Below are positions 10,076 to 23,755 of a stretch of DNA of 64,000 nucleotides, piece by piece. Both the position numbers and the translations under genes were made by a program. A model generated the notes under the pieces. The model worked only from the letters and a program-made list of their open reading frames with translations. It was not told the DNA's origin and ran no database searches. Position 1 is the first letter of the stretch; each line of letters starts with the position of its first letter. Origin of the DNA: Rhynochetos jubatus (Eukaryota; Chordata; Aves; Eurypygiformes; Rhynochetidae); NCBI GenBank assembly GCA_027574665.1, contig CM050653.1, forward strand, positions 9,694,664 through 9,758,663. Reading direction: 5' to 3'.

Positions 10076-13000
10076 ACATTTTAAAGAGGACAAGAAATGG
10101 GATTTCCCTGGCAATCAATATGCTGCCACCGCAGCAACAGACTGACATGGTGTGGTGAAGGATCTTGGCATGAGTCTGATCCAAGGATGGCATCTGGCTC
10201 CACACTCTGGGCTACATGGTGAAAGCAGTGATTGACCTGGATTGTGTTGTTTCTGTGAGTCCATCATCTGTGGCGCTAATTAAGGGATACTTGGAACCCT
10301 GTGCATGTTGCCAATGGGGCAGGGTCACCTGTGTCTGCACTTCTCCCTGAAAGGGGCTATAAGGCTAAACTCACCGATGGCCCATTTTTATGAGTGGGCC
10401 AATTGCAACACACATCACTTGAGCACATATAAGTGAATGCTTTAGCCTTTTCTGTGAAGAGGAAGACACTCAACCAGCCTAATATGAGAAGGAGGCAATA
10501 AGGAACCATGTTTTCTGGTGGGAGCCATCTTTCAAGTTTGTATGCCCAGGCATCAGCCTACCTAGGTGTTTTGTAGCTCATCACCTATACAACTTAGATA
10601 AGAGCCTTTATTAACCAGAGTGCAGCTCCTCCCTGCAGCTTCAGTCCCAAGCTACTTTGCATCACCCCAGCTCATGTCATGGGACGGGCCCGGGTGGAGT
10701 AGTCAGCACACCATCTGTCTAAATATACTTGTGATACTCTCAGATGTGTCAGATTCATATCCAGTGTGCCCAACTCATTTTTACTGAGGTCCTCTATGTG
10801 GTTTCACCAGATTCACACCTTCTGGTGAGAAGCCTTTCGGGTTTTCACTAGATAGGATAAGAAAATTGTATTGAAGTCTGCTTAAAAGAAAGCAGCCCTT
10901 GAACTCTGAGGGGACTACAGCATTGTCTTCACAGTTGGGAACTGCTTCAACACCCTCTACCTATTCCCTTATGAGACCAGAAGCAATGGGGTAGGTGCAC
11001 AACTCCCTGCAACACCGCGGGAGGGACTCATGCCTGGGACAGCAGTGAGGAACAGGCTGAGTTTACTCACAGCCCAGATTTCCCCATTACTCCCATGTTA
11101 TCATTAATAGTCCAGATCTCCTTAAAGTCAAAACAACGGAATATCTTTGTTCTCGTGAGAAATCCAACAGCTCGGGGGGGACAAACACCAGCTGGGGAGA
11201 AATCCAAACTCAAGGTGTTTAGCTGAAAATAAGCTCCCCTTTCATTTTAATTTACTCATCACGTAATTGGGGGGAAAGGGATGTGGGAAATATTGGTGAC
11301 TTGTGAAAAAGGAAGAAAGGCAAATTGTGTACCCTGATAACTGAAGGAAAGGATAATATGAAGGGGCAGAATTTCCCTGCACTACAGCTGGTAGGGAAAA
11401 AAAGCGTTCCTCTCTACAGAATATTTAGGAGTGGAAATCAGGGGGTTTTTACCTTTCAGAAGGAGGTAATGTTTTGAAGTTCTTTTAAATAAAAATATTT
11501 GATTTTTGGTCTCCAGATTTTAGACAAAAAGTGAGAGGAGGAGTAAGCGATGGAATGAGTGCGATGGAAGAAACTCCTGTTAACACTCCGGACTTCCTAA
11601 AAGTGACAGAACAACTATGTTCTTATGCTAAACCTAACTAGTGACAGTAGAGGACATTTCAGCAAAAAAACAAATCAACCAACTGTAAGATAATATTGTA
11701 TGGGGATGAATTCTCCCCTCAGAGCACTACACAGTGAAGAACTTCATGTTTTATTCATGAAGTGAGTGATCCAAACCTTACAAACAATAACGAAGAATGG
11801 TTCTGGAGCAGTTCTCTGCTACTTCAGTTTTTCAATTTATCTGACCCAAACCAGAGTGCAGGCTTTGCAAAATTAGTGTCTATACTGAGCTCTGGATTTC
11901 AGAGTTCCAGACCAACTCCTCCCTCCATTCCTATTTCCATCAGACAGGCGTTTCTCTAAAACCATGTACTAGGCAGGTACCTTCCAATCTCAGCTTTGCC
12001 ACTGCACTGTACTTCAGGATGTAAATCATACCCAGTACCATAGTCTCACTGAAGAGAGGTTTCAACCCATAACGTGAATTGATCTCTTGCTTTTTTTAAA
12101 AGCAAGCATAAAATTAACATCTGAAAATTGACTATAGCAAATCTGTAGTGTTGCAAGAGTCCTGCTCCTGCTTTCGCTATTGGTTTGCACCAGCACCCTT
12201 CCACAGACCCACGCTGCGTATGACCTCCCCTGCATTTAGCTTTCTGAAGGAGAGGCATCTGCATCATGCAGCAGGGCTGGAAGGAGCCCTATGACATCAC
12301 CTGCACTATCTTTCTTCCCCAAGGTATCTAAAGAAGTAATTTAAGGACACTCTGATAGATCAGAGATAGCCACCCAATTTGTTTGGAGAAAGTATATGAA
12401 AGCTTTCCTACTTCAGAAGACCAAAGAACCAGGTTAAACCTTTCAGAGCATCAGTCTTATTTCCTGGCATTTGCTTTTCTTATTCAAACTCTAAAACACA
12501 AGATGATCCTTTTTCACATGCTTTCTGTCTCAGGTTTATCAGGGAATCATATAAGAGAGGCATTGAAACATGTCAAACTTACAGAAACTATCTGTGCAAG
12601 ACTGAACTTAAGTGAAGATGAAAAATCAAAAGTGGGCAGTTGTGTTCTTGTTTATCCCAATCTCACCCCACCTACATGGTAGCAAAATAGGCACCACGCC
12701 AAAACTTTGTGGCAAGAGGCTATTGTGTGGGCTTAGAATAATTTAAGAATTGTCAGCCTGTTTCTTGGCTTCCAGCTATGAAGTAATGCTGTAACTAGAG
12801 TGCGGTACGCAGAAGGACTCATTACAGACTTTAAAGCCGTCTCATTTTCAATTATGAATATTAAAAAGAAATGCTCTGACTCCTGTGCTATAATTAATAC
12901 TTCAGGTTTTGGTTTGGTTTGTTGGGTTTTTGAGGTCTATTTATAAAGACACTTTCATAACCCATTCCTGAGTTAGTTCCCAAAACCCAAACACTGTTCC

Positions 13001-16000
13001 TGTTTATATCAGTGGGGAAATTCCCAGTGAAAAAACTAATCAGACCCAAGTTAATAAAAACAACACCCCCATTTAAAACAAAGTCCTAGCCTTAAACAAT
13101 CCTCTAGCATTGCCTACTTGTGTACATCCAAGACAAAATTTTATAGCCTGCATGTTCCAACCTTAAAAAAAAAAAAAAAACTGATTATTTATTTATGCCC
13201 TTTTTGTTTAAGAAGTTAAATCCCCAAAGCATCTCAATTTAGATCAAAAGCAAGCTACCAAACTTCACCTGGCACACCTGTGCCGTGTGATTTCTTAATT
13301 ACCTGCCTAGCATTCCCAGAGCTACGAGGCAGAGATGCAGGGCTCGTTTAGCACATATTCAGATCTCTGAAAGGCACCTCGTGCAGCAGAGCCTTTCCAG
13401 AACGCCCGAGGTGGTAACCAGCACTAAACGATCCCACATCTCCACAGACACTTGCCTTTCAGCAAATCGCTTTCCCACAGGTTTTGGAAGGCAGGGAGCT
13501 ATCGTGGGATGAGAAGTCTGGGGAAAGGGATGGATTTATGAGCTTCTTGATGAAAGTTTTCTCTTGTCTAACAGATGATAATGAGTAGCCATATGCCAGT
13601 AGACCTGAGCTTCATTCCACTAAGACCAAAGAGTAGGACTAGGCCTTTTAACTGTGCTAGCTATAGGTTGTTACTACCTATGCTTGCTATGTTACTACCT
13701 AGGGACCAGAGGAGAGTATGGCCATCTATGCTGGACACCAGACAAGCCTTCAGTTGGCAGTCCTCAGCACGGAGAGCATCTAACCTACAGAGACATGTTC
13801 AAAGCAGGACAATGTGGTAGGACAAGGCTTATCTGCGGGAACACACGCCAAGTGTTTGTAGACACAGCTCTTCTTTGCTACAGGATGCTTCTACAGTGAT
13901 GAGAAACCTAGCTCGTGTTAGGTGTGACTGCCATTTTGTATAAACTCTGGACTGGCCATTGACATGACCCTTGTCTAGCTGGGGAATATACACTTGGTCA
14001 TAGATGGACTCAAACTCACCTGCAATGTTCATTTTGCACATGCACAGACAATTATGTACATGCAGGCAAAGATCAGTCATGTCTTCACCCTCCCTAACAC
14101 TGAGCATTTGTAGTGGTGTGTCCTCATGCAAGCATACTTCTATATTTTAATAGGGGGTTCATTATAATTTCTCATTTACCATGGTTTGGATAGCACTTAT
14201 ACATCAAACATTACAGCTTCTTTGGCCATTTGTCAATAGCATAATTTTAATAATTGGCCAAAGCACTGACTCTGTTACCCTGAATGTAATTTAAACTGCC
14301 ACGAGCTGATGGCATGTCTGTTGGTACAGTGAAAATATACAGCTCTGTCAGGAAGCTAAAGGTAAGCGTTGGTGTTAATAGTTTATGTGTCTCCATTACA
14401 CACAGAAGGCCCAGTACCATCAGGATTCTTTACATGTATGAGAAAGATGACTTAACAACAAACAAGCTAAAAACATGCAATAAGCGAGACAGCAGCTTTT
14501 CCTTTGCAGGAAGGTGTTCATTGTGATCCACCACTAATGGAGACAGAAAACATTATATTTTATTACAAAATTGTGTGGCTTTAGGAAAGATTTCAGGAGA
14601 AAACATTTTTAGTTGCTTACAAAGTTCAATTTTTGGTTAAGAAAGGTTTTCATTGCCAAGAAAATTCCCAAAACTTGCCAAGTTCCAGCTGGGATCAGAG
14701 ACATGCTGAGAAGACTGTGCAGGACCTGTTTCAATCAAAAAGAAGTCTCCAGTGGCAGCACCCTTCTGATATGACTACAGGAGCACATGAGCCAATGAAA
14801 TTTAATTTGTAAAGTCCTCAGTACATGAAAATTTCAAATAATTTTGCAAGGGAGATTGCAGGGCCTCTTACAGTTAAGAAAACCAAAGAGAGGTTCAAAC
14901 ACATGGAGATTTGGTTAATCAAGAAACTGCTTACTGTTCTACATTTAATATTAGAACTTCAATACACTCTTGAAGACTCAACCAGCAAGTCTTATCATTG
15001 TGCTTTGAAATCACAGCATTTTTTAGAAATGCTACGAAAGATCCTGGGATATGGAAATGTGTTTTGAAAGCTGTGCTTCATAGCAAGGCACTTCCCAGCT
15101 TCCTCCATGCAATAAAAAAAAAAACCTAACCTGAGTTATCAGCAAGAAATCTATCTGCTAAAAGTTAATGAGGAACATCTGTTGATCTACTGGGAGAGAT
15201 GGTAGAAAAATGGGTGGGAATTTCCATCTTTGGCTATGCTGCCACTCCCACAATATTCAAGTCAACAGAAAAACCTGTCAGCAGAAGGTCAAAGTCATTA
15301 GCAGAATTTTTTTCATCTGCAGAGAGATAGATCAGATACCCATAATTTCAGAGACATTATTTAGGATTTTCCAAAGTTCTCACATTAAGCTGATTTCTCA
15401 TATACAGCCTATCTTTTGGAGCTACATTTTAAAGGCTTTTAAAACCACAATGTACCCAGGACTACAAGTAAGCAAGGGCTCAGATTCACAAAGTAATTCA
15501 GTTTAAAAAGCCTCTTAAAATCAGCCAAATCAAAATAATTGGCAATGTCCCACAGGTTCATGATCCCAAGCCTGCTGCAAGGCATATTATCTTTCAGTGG
15601 GAAAAGTCCTCATATTTGCCACTGGCTAAGGCCATAGATATGAACCATCATTGTTGCTTAACTGGTGCATAATGGTTTGTTAGATTACCATCATTTCACT
15701 GTGATTCTGAGTCCTAAGAAGTCATGATCTAAGGAAATTAATTTTCTAGATGAATGGTAATGCAAAATGCTGCCAGCATACAAAGGTAGTCAACAGGCGG
15801 TTTAATGTAAAGTTCTGCAAATACCTTCAGAATGTCTGACCTGAAAGACACTGTAGAGAAAGTGTTTTAATGGGTGAGAATGAGAAATGCTGATATGCTG
15901 GTTTTCATTATCTTGATAATTTTGAGCAATGTGAAAATTCTTTCTTTTTTCTTTTTTTGTCCACAGTTTATACAAAATTTTGATCTTTCAACCTGTAAAA

Positions 16001-18180
16001 AAAAGTTTTCATGTCAATTTTAAGTAGTGTTGACTATAGTGTGATTAACACTAAAATGAAGAAAAATCCATTACTAGCTTTACAGTTTTCTTTTTTACCA
16101 AACTACTTAATCAGGAAACAAATAGCATCACTATTTACCGGCATGACAGTAGATTTTCCTAGCTCTGGGATGACTGCTGAAGTTTACATCTGTAAAGGCT
16201 ATTCTAGTTTTAAAAAATCTTGAAATTGTTTATGGGTTTCAAGCAAACAACTCTATGGATTTTGTAAGCAGACATATTATTCTTATCAATGAACATTTTT
16301 GCATAAATATAATCTGTCATCATTGGCTGATATCCCTGCTTTTCAGTTATCATGTATATCCCACAGTTCCCATCATTTTGTATCTCTGTGGATTTAGAAC
16401 ATCATAAAACTGGAAGGTGAATTAGGCACAATGCATGTGAGCTTCATAGTTATTGCTGGTAGCACCAACAATTATTGAGATTACTTGATTCTTCCCATTA
16501 TAGGCTCGCAGTGTTGCAAAACTTCAGATGACTAGGCTGAACTCTGACATGTCAGACACCCGTCTGAACTTGAAAACTCTTCTTTGAAAAATTCAGCCAA
16601 AGTAGCTCAGCTATTTCCAAGAACAAGACCATGGAAAAATACCTGCCTTGTCCATGTTAAAACTCTGTGACAACCCCTTTTTTCCAAATGTTAATACCTG
16701 TATGATTTGGAAAAGATACTTGAATTTTGGCATTAAGATGCAGCTTGTCCCTGAAACATAACGTTTATAATTTCTGTACAACCCTACACCAAGGAACTAT
16801 TACAACCATCGGAAAACTGCAGGTCACGCATGAACAGTGGACAACTCTGAGACCTCAGTCATACCCTGAACTTACATCCAAAACACCCATGTTTCCAGTT
16901 GGAGCTAAAGAGACGTGACACTGAGTTGCTGCTCTGGGTTACTACAAGCTATTTCCAGTCATTTTGGGGTGCTCAAAATGCAAGAGGAAAGTTACCCCTG
17001 CTTTCAACCTCCCTTCATAGGTCTCTGAGCTGGGGAAAGTTGAGGAGGAAAAGGGACAATACAGAGGCCAGTGAGGAAAACTAAACTGAGGAACAAACTA
17101 AGGGCAGCCTGATATTTATCTGGGGAGAGGGAGAACATGGGGAGGCTAAAGCTTAATGCCAGTTGTGTGGGAGGAAGCCAGTGAGAAAGGGTACCTTGAA
17201 TTAGGTATGGCTGAGGAAGACTGCTAAAACTGTGAAGATCTGAAGAAGGACTGAAGATGACAGACCCAGAAAGCTGGGACTTTCCCAGCAATAGAGAAAT
17301 CTGAAGGAAACTGGATGTGGCTGGGCAAAGAGGTTAAGAGTAGTTAAGTGTTCCTGCTCCAGTCTTGTTTGGATAGGCACAGTAAAGTGGTTGCACCTAG
17401 AAAAGTAGGACAACATCAGACTGTTCTCCTGAACCAAGAGTGTAAAACACGGTTGTGGGGCATTGTCCAGCCCCTGCTGCCCTGAAATGCTAACACTAAC
17501 AAGTTGTCCAGCCTGTCTCACAGAAAACAAGCCTCTTAGTGTTTTCAGCAGGACACTGGTAACCAGTGATTACTAATGTTGCTACTCTATTAACAGAAGT
17601 AACAGAGGTTTGAGTGGCCAACACAGGCTTCAGCCCTGCTGGCTCTCCTGGGAGTCACTGTGATCCTGCCTAATGAAATGCCTATTTTGGCAGGCCAGTT
17701 TTGGTGTTTCTTTTCTTAATATGGGAAATTACACACCACAAAATGTGTTAAAAGAATCCTGCAGTTGCAATCAGATGTGAGGAAGTGGCAGAATCAAATT
17801 TCCTCTCCAGCCTTGATTCAATCCCTTTCTGCATAGGCATTATCTTTAATAGCATGATCATATACTTCTCCCTCCTGCAGGGCACAAAATGGATAGCACC
17901 AATGATAGATCGAAGGATACAACAAAGGGAGACTGTAGCCTGCAGAATATGGACTTCAAAAGCTAGATGGCTTATAACAGAAAAAAAAAAAAAAAAAAGA
18001 GTGTTCAGGCACAGGAATAAGAGATGCACTGCAGCATGGCCATTCCCAAGTTTTAACCTGGAATGCAGCTGTCACATTGGGGAATGAAGTTACAGCTCAC
18101 AGCTTCTCCCACTAAATCTGCTCCTAGGGCTTACCAGAAGAAGGAGGAAGGTTTCACCACTGTCCTTGAGAGTTGGTTGC
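10076..18180. other. Long non-coding stretch, mostly unique
   Basis: No gene is recognised. The stretch includes A16 at 13,165-13,180 and a 12-base direct repeat TGTTACTACCTA at 13,669-13,680 and 13,690-13,701. A strong isolated minus-strand donor (TTGCAG|GTGAGT) lies near 14,020 and a plus-strand donor (AAAG|GTAAGC) near 14,361, neither with a convincing partner acceptor. A18 lies at 17,981-17,998. Frames up to 109 codons have no recognisable domain. A GC-richer part at 10,080-10,720 matches nothing I can name. Confidence 0.5.
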
Positions 18181-18184
18181 ATTT

Positions 18185-18262
18185 CTGCTGTTCAGCTGCT
18201 ATGCAAAGCTAGGCAAGCAATTTAAACTAGCTCCTTCTCTCACAGTTATAAATCGTACAGCT
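18185..18262 (+). mobile_element. Worn MIR-like SINE core, sense
   Basis: AGCTGCTATGCAAAGCTAGG, then CAAGCAATTTAAACTAGCTCC and TCTCACAGTT, follow the order of the MIR core (AGCTGTGTGACCTTGGGCAA, GTCACTTAACCTCTC, CTCAGTT). Divergence is high, as expected for an amniote-age copy. Confidence 0.42.
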
Positions 18263-20779
18263 TCATTTTCTGGGTCCCTGACCAGGTACTGTGGAGTCTC
18301 TGAGCTGCAGAAGTGCTGAGCACTCACAGTCAACTATCACATAAAATACGTCTCTCTGCCTTGCAAAGTCAAACTCTACCTAGCAGAAACTGGGCACTCA
18401 GATTCAGCAATCATTTGTGTCCTGCCACGTGCCCCACCTGTGGTGTCAGGTTAATGCCATATCTCATCAGTTGGGCTGCTGTGAATTGAAATCCATTATT
18501 TTTTGTGAAACTCACAGACAGCAGAGAGCTGAAAGCTGTAGGAAAGCCTAGAGAAAAATAATAATGCTGAAGTCAGGACAAGAACTGGCAGGAGGGAACT
18601 AGAGAAAACTCAAGGTAACATGACAAATAGCAAAAAGAAAAGGAAATACTACTTACTCATAAAGGGAACATGGGCTAGTCTATGCCCTGAAAGAGGAAGG
18701 GAAGCAGCAGAGGGACAAACATAGATCTGTAATTAAGAATTAAGGCCCACCAATTATGAGCAAAGTAACAAAATTCCTTGGGTTTTGTGGCTTGCCGTCA
18801 CAGATTAGCTAATACACTTTTGATGAAGGGTGGTACTTGGGGTTTCATCTGTCTATCTACAACAATAACTTAAAGAATTTAACATTTAAAAGTTATTGAA
18901 ATGTATTATTAGAACAATAAGCATGAATTATGTTACAGAAAATACAGATCAATGAATCTAGCCCTCAGTGAGTTATTGTAGTTAAAATTTTTCTTTTATT
19001 ATTCTTCCTAATAGTGGAGCTTCCATTGTCACACAGGACACTTGAGGAATGGGATTTAAATTAAAAGGAACCAGGTTTTGATTCTAAGTTAACATCACCT
19101 GTACCTGGGAAGAATGTATTTCCAAGAAGAAAGTATTGATTTGATCAAGAAAATCAGTATTATAATAATGAGAGAATTATAACTTCACATCCAAATCTAG
19201 GTGTAAAAGGTTGCATAGATAACAGATTTATTGCTTTTCCTGTTTTCTATTTTCACAGCAAATAACTATATTAATACATTCCTAGCAGCTATTTTTGGCA
19301 TCTAGCTTGTTAGTACATGACTTTAACTGTAGTTCCCATTGAAAGCAGTATTTTTTCAGGATTTTTTTTTTGTCCCGTCATTAATATCTTCAAAGATCGT
19401 ACATCTTTATTTGAAATAAAGCATTCAACCATACAGTAAACATCTTGCTGACCTCACTTACAAACAACCATTGGCAGATAGTAAAAGATTGAATGATTTT
19501 ATAGCACCTGCCTTAACCTTCAAGAATATTTAGTTATGTTTCATGTGCTATCAGTTTAACTCCTTTCCTATACGCAGAGCATTAGTGCCTGAGCCCAGCA
19601 GTAGTGGCTTTTTGCAGACCTGATAGATGTCATTACCTTTCAGGACTCAGATTTATTTTGGCTTTTACACATTTCTTTAATTCTCTTTACAAGGAAACAA
19701 AATCTGACCCTTCATAAAACTTCAGCTATTAGGATGAAACTGCATCTGCAGTAAGAGGAAATTAATAGCAAATGTTTATCCAGCCCACTGGTGGTTTCTC
19801 CACGTGCAGCCAGTCCTTAAAGGATTTCAGTTTTATGGCCCGCGGCTGTTAAATCTTGGCTCTTCAGATAATATATACATATTAATCATGTATATTCCCT
19901 TAGCCCACTTCAGTTATTAGGTTATAAGATGTACCTTATCCCTCTTTGAGTTCAGCCAGACCTTCAATGAAGAAACGGTGATTGAGCTGTTCCTACCTCT
20001 TCAGCTGCTCGCTCCTACTTTTCTCACTACCTCCTGAACAATTCCTGCAAGACAGATTGGATGATTAGTTTGAAATGAATGAGGGGGAAGGGTCTTCTGT
20101 AACTTCAGACATTTGAAAACCCGTACATTAGGAGCAATTCAGGTTCCTCCAAAACTCTTCAGGGTTAGGGTTGATGAATTCCATCCCTGATGACTTATTC
20201 CAGCCTTGGAGGAATCTCATTCTGAGGTCCTGGATTCTTTAAGTCAAATCTCATGCAAAAAAAACCAAGGCACACAAAACCAGCCATTACTTTTTAACCT
20301 GTAGGTGTGGGTCTGTCAACCTGAGTTAGGATTTCAGCTTTTCTTAGTGAAGTCAGCACTAGTTTGAGATTAAAATGAAAACAGTTGGCTAAAATGGAGG
20401 TATCTGTTAGAGGATGGGGTTATGTTTTCCCGTATATTTTAAAAGCACAAAGCTTAATTTAGGACCCTATTCTGGATCCAGTTAATGGTAATGGAAGGTG
20501 GTGAACTCAACAGAGAAATGAAATGTCAATCATGTTTGTGTATGATATAAACACTGTTGCCTTCACATCATCTTCCCAATAGGTTTCATCCTTTTTAGGT
20601 AGATACATTTGCATCATTAGCTAACACCCTCTTCTGCCACAATTTTTCACATCCATAAAAATGTCTAGCAACAAAGTACCTTAAAAGGGTCAGCAATGAA
20701 GCACTGATACTACCAGCAGGTTTTCTTTAGTCTTTGAATAAGGCAAACACCACTTTCATGTTCCTTTATCCTCTCTTAC
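18263..20779. other. Non-coding unique DNA
   Basis: AT-rich, with no frame worth listing and no repeat recognised. Two consecutive TTAGGG-like units at 20,161-20,173 are too few to count as telomeric sequence. Confidence 0.5.
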
Positions 20780-20928
20780 CTCTGCTCAGTTGGCATCGTT
20801 GAAATATTAGAGCCAATCTCATCCAAACAATCTGAACAGAAAGTCAAGATCCTTTCAAAGCCCAGAAATATTACTGGAAGTACAGAAAGCTCATCTTTAC
20901 AAAAATTATTAGATCTCAAGTTTGCTTC
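20780..20928 (-). other. Exon-like segment, 149 bases
   Basis: On the minus strand the acceptor reads TTTAACCTTTTTGCAG, ending at 20,929. The donor is CAGAG|GTAAGAG at 20,780/20,779, close to the vertebrate consensus. Only one of three frames is open, entered in phase 0 and left with two bases of a split codon. It encodes 49 residues, starting EANLRSNNFCKDELSVLP and ending SNISTMPTEQ, with three cysteines and an NIS sequon. Composition is not simple or repetitive. I recognise no family. Its phase does not match the exon-like segment at 8,458-8,568, so more exons would be needed to join them. It may be a chance frame. Confidence 0.2.
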
Positions 20929-21377
20929 CTGCAAAAAGGTTAAAGGGCCTACATCCAATTAATAGTATGTATCTACTTCAGTCCAAGACATAATTTAGTT
21001 GTGACTATACTTTATTGTACCCCAGTCACTTTTAGACTGTAACTACTGTGGCTGTGTTTTTATTTTATCCTAAGTATGTCTTTGGTCTAAATGTGATTAC
21101 CTTCAGGTCTATTTTGGAGCTTCTTAAATAAACTCTGCAAAAGCAGTGTTCAAATTGCCACACATATGAATATTTGTGGGGTTTATTGTTATGTAAGATG
21201 CATATTTAGGAACAGGAACAAACTTCAACGTCTTTTTCATTGATTTAAAAACAAATTTGAAAGGATCATTGTCTTAGCTAGAAAGTTTGTCTTCCCTTTT
21301 TTAAATTATTTTTCTCTTCTATAGCAAACAATATCACAGTTCTAATTAAAGCTTCCATCACTCTACAGCTGCTTCTA
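20929..21377. other. Non-coding DNA between an exon-like segment and an old repeat
   Basis: Nothing is seen beyond AT-rich unique sequence. Confidence 0.5.
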
Positions 21378-21445
21378 TATGCAGGATAGGCTCCTTTTAG
21401 TGGGAGTTTTGTCTTTAGCTTCATTAGGAGTAAGGACAGGTCTGT
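21378..21445 (+). repeat. Fragment of an old amniote interspersed repeat
   Basis: GTGGGAGTTTTGTCTTTAGC followed by TTCATTAGGAGTAAGGACAGG resembles 'gggagttttgccattgac' then 'ttcaatgggagcaggatcagg'. That phrase recurs in bird and reptile genomes. The family name is not certain from memory. Confidence 0.4.
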
Positions 21446-23313
21446 AAAATGAGCTGGGGCATTAAACCTCACCTTGAAAAAAAGAGGAGCAGATGCAGAT
21501 AAATTACAAGGCAGATTGTTCTGTAGCACAAACGACCAACCTTCAGGACTGCAAAACACTCTCTGAGTCAGTATTTCACACTTTCATGTAGCTTCATGCC
21601 TGGAGGACTGAGCAGCGCAGTGGCCCTGCCAGCAGCAGAAGACAACCCCTCTAAACCCTATCTGAGTGATCAAATATTGACTAACATGGCCAAGGTCAGG
21701 AGAGCTCAGTTATTCCTGGATTTCACTCACCCCTTCACCCAGGTGGGAAGGAATAAGTGGTGCTAACCTAGACCCAGATTTGGGATAGCTTGTGTGAAAG
21801 GAATGAAGGTGTCCTGGATTTGACCCTCCTCATCCAAAGGGACTTGCACAAAGGGGGTTTATGCCCCTGAGCTTCAGCTCCCATCCTAGATGAGTCCCAG
21901 ACCTTTGTCCTGAACCCTTTGTTTGCCAGAGGAGAATCTGAAGGCTGCAAACCCCAGGACTGGCTCCTGGAACATCCAGCATCTGTAGACCTTCAGTATC
22001 AGGCAACAAACCCGAAGAGGTTCATCAAAACCGCAGAAAGCAGTAGTGAAGTCCAAATTCCCATCTGTTCCCCCAGCAGCTTTATTTCCAGACAGGCTAT
22101 TTGCTTATTCTGTGGCATTCCTGTACAGAGAGGAGGCCATACACAGCCTTGTTCTCACCTGTAGCTTTCAGAGCCAGGTTTGCAAGCTGCAGACAGTAAG
22201 GAGAGAGGCCAAGTCATGACATTTAGATGAACGAGAAAGCTGATGTATTTTTCCCTTCCTACAGCATAAGGATTGCTTGTTATTTAAATTCCCCTGCCTT
22301 ACTCTCAGATCTCCATCCTGCCTGACGAGGGGAGAGGAAAAATGGCAATCCCAGGAGTAAGCCTGTTTCCGCAATGATACATTTCACTCTGTCCATACAG
22401 CTTCACAGGCCACCATGAACTTCAATGCAATGACACAGCCCCATGTCTTGTGCATACCAATATTCTGGATCTTTTATGTATTCTCTGTGATGTCTCTAAT
22501 AAGATAACAGGGTTTGCAAAGCCTGCATGCACTGAAAAAATACAATATATACAGCTCATTCCTTTGACAGTTCCTCAGCTCCAACACTAAAAGAAGAGAC
22601 ATAAAAAGCAGGTGTTCATGAACTGCAACATTGAAAATACCCAGTGGAAAGGACACGTTAATCTCTAAGTAAGGTGCAACAGGGAGGAATATTTTTATAA
22701 CCCAAGAAAATGTTAAAGTGAGTTTAAATTTTACCACAAAGTCCACCTTGCCTGTTTACTGGGTGAGGCGATATATCACCTCTATGTGAGCAATAAAGAT
22801 AAATTGTGTTTTAAAGCAGGACTATGAAAATTACAATGTGGATACAACAGTCCCTTACCCTTGAAGCATTCCATTTCCCCTGATCATTTCACATATAAAC
22901 TACAAATGGGAATACTGGAAGCAATTCAGGCTTATAAGAGATTGAGGCTATGGAAAGTGGAGTTCTCTCCCACACTATGATTGTACTGATTGTATTTGAG
23001 CAAATTGTTTAACAGCTTCCATTCCTCTCCAGAGACAATATGTAAATAATTGTAAATCTTATTAATACCTCTGCAAAAATGCACTTTGATTATCCCAAAT
23101 GAACTATGTAAGTCCTAGGGTTTATTATTAGATTCATATATTATGTATATTGTGTATTTATGGACAAGAAAAAACAAAGTCAATTTGCAATTAATGGCAT
23201 GGTACTTCTCAGTCCCCATGGTCAGAAATGGTGGCTGACTGTGTCTTGGTGTGTTTTGAAGACCTTCTCTCATTTGAGGGAAGAAAGGTGTACTGAGTCT
23301 TTCTTTAGGGAAA
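21446..23313. other. Non-coding DNA with one microexon-like signal
   Basis: On the minus strand at 22,186-22,159 a 28-base segment lies between a very good acceptor (CTCTCCTTACTGTCTGCAG) and a very good donor (CTACAG|GTGAGA). It is described in the findings. The rest is unique DNA with frames up to 93 codons that resemble nothing known. Confidence 0.4.
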
Positions 23314-23356
23314 CGCAAGGCAAGGCGAGGCAAGGGAAGGCAAGGTAATGCAAGGA
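23314..23356 (+). repeat. Impure GGCAA pentanucleotide array
   Basis: About eight units of a GCAAG/GCGAG/GGAAG type run from 23,314 to about 23,356. This is a simple microsatellite. Confidence 0.85.
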
Positions 23357-23605
23357 AACAATTTTATATTTTTCCAGATTTTTTTTACCTGATTCCTGTG
23401 GGAATAAAGAAGAATGGTTATAAATTGTGTCTAATATACAAATTAAAAGGTAGTTGCTGTCTGTGCCTTAATTGAACCTGCAAGGCAGTGCCATCTGGTG
23501 CACACGCAGAGAATAGGCTGCCCCAGGAAAGGACATCCAGGTTCTACAAACTGTGTTTCGTTTTTTCAAAGTAGCAGTTGTATTAGGCACTTCACTCCCT
23601 TTAAT
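23357..23605. other. Non-coding unique DNA
   Basis: A strong minus-strand acceptor (TTCTTCTTTATTCCCACAG) lies just seven bases before a fair donor (ATCAG|GTAAAA) near 23,390-23,400. A seven-base exon is unlikely. Nothing else is seen. Confidence 0.45.
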
Positions 23606-23755
23606 GAGATAAATCATCCCACAATACCCTTGTCAGTTAGACAAGTATCATTATCTCCTTTTGCAAATAGCTGTACGAAGGCAAACAGGTAATCTGAGTT
23701 ACCGAGATGACAGAGGGAATCAGTGTGGAAGTCAGTATTGAAGTCAGGATTCTTG
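23606..23755 (-). mobile_element. Worn MIR-like SINE, antisense
   Basis: Reading on +, ATCATCCCACAATACCCTTG, then AAGTATCATTATCTCCTTTTGCA, GGCAAACAGGTAATCTGAG and AGTCAGGATTC follow the antisense MIR order: CACAACAACCCTGTG, then TATTATCTCCATTTTACAG, GGCACAGAGAGGTTAAG and GCCAGGATTC. The agreement in order over about 150 bases makes this the best of the MIR-like calls. Confidence 0.55.

Noticed and set aside
12383-12682. 99-codon frame with two similar peptides (RLNLSE twice)
   Set aside because: The underlying DNA of the two copies is only weakly similar, so there is no real duplication, and no family is recognised.
20161-20173. AGGGTTAGGGTTG, telomere-like
   Set aside because: Fewer than three units. 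Expected by chance in 64 kb.
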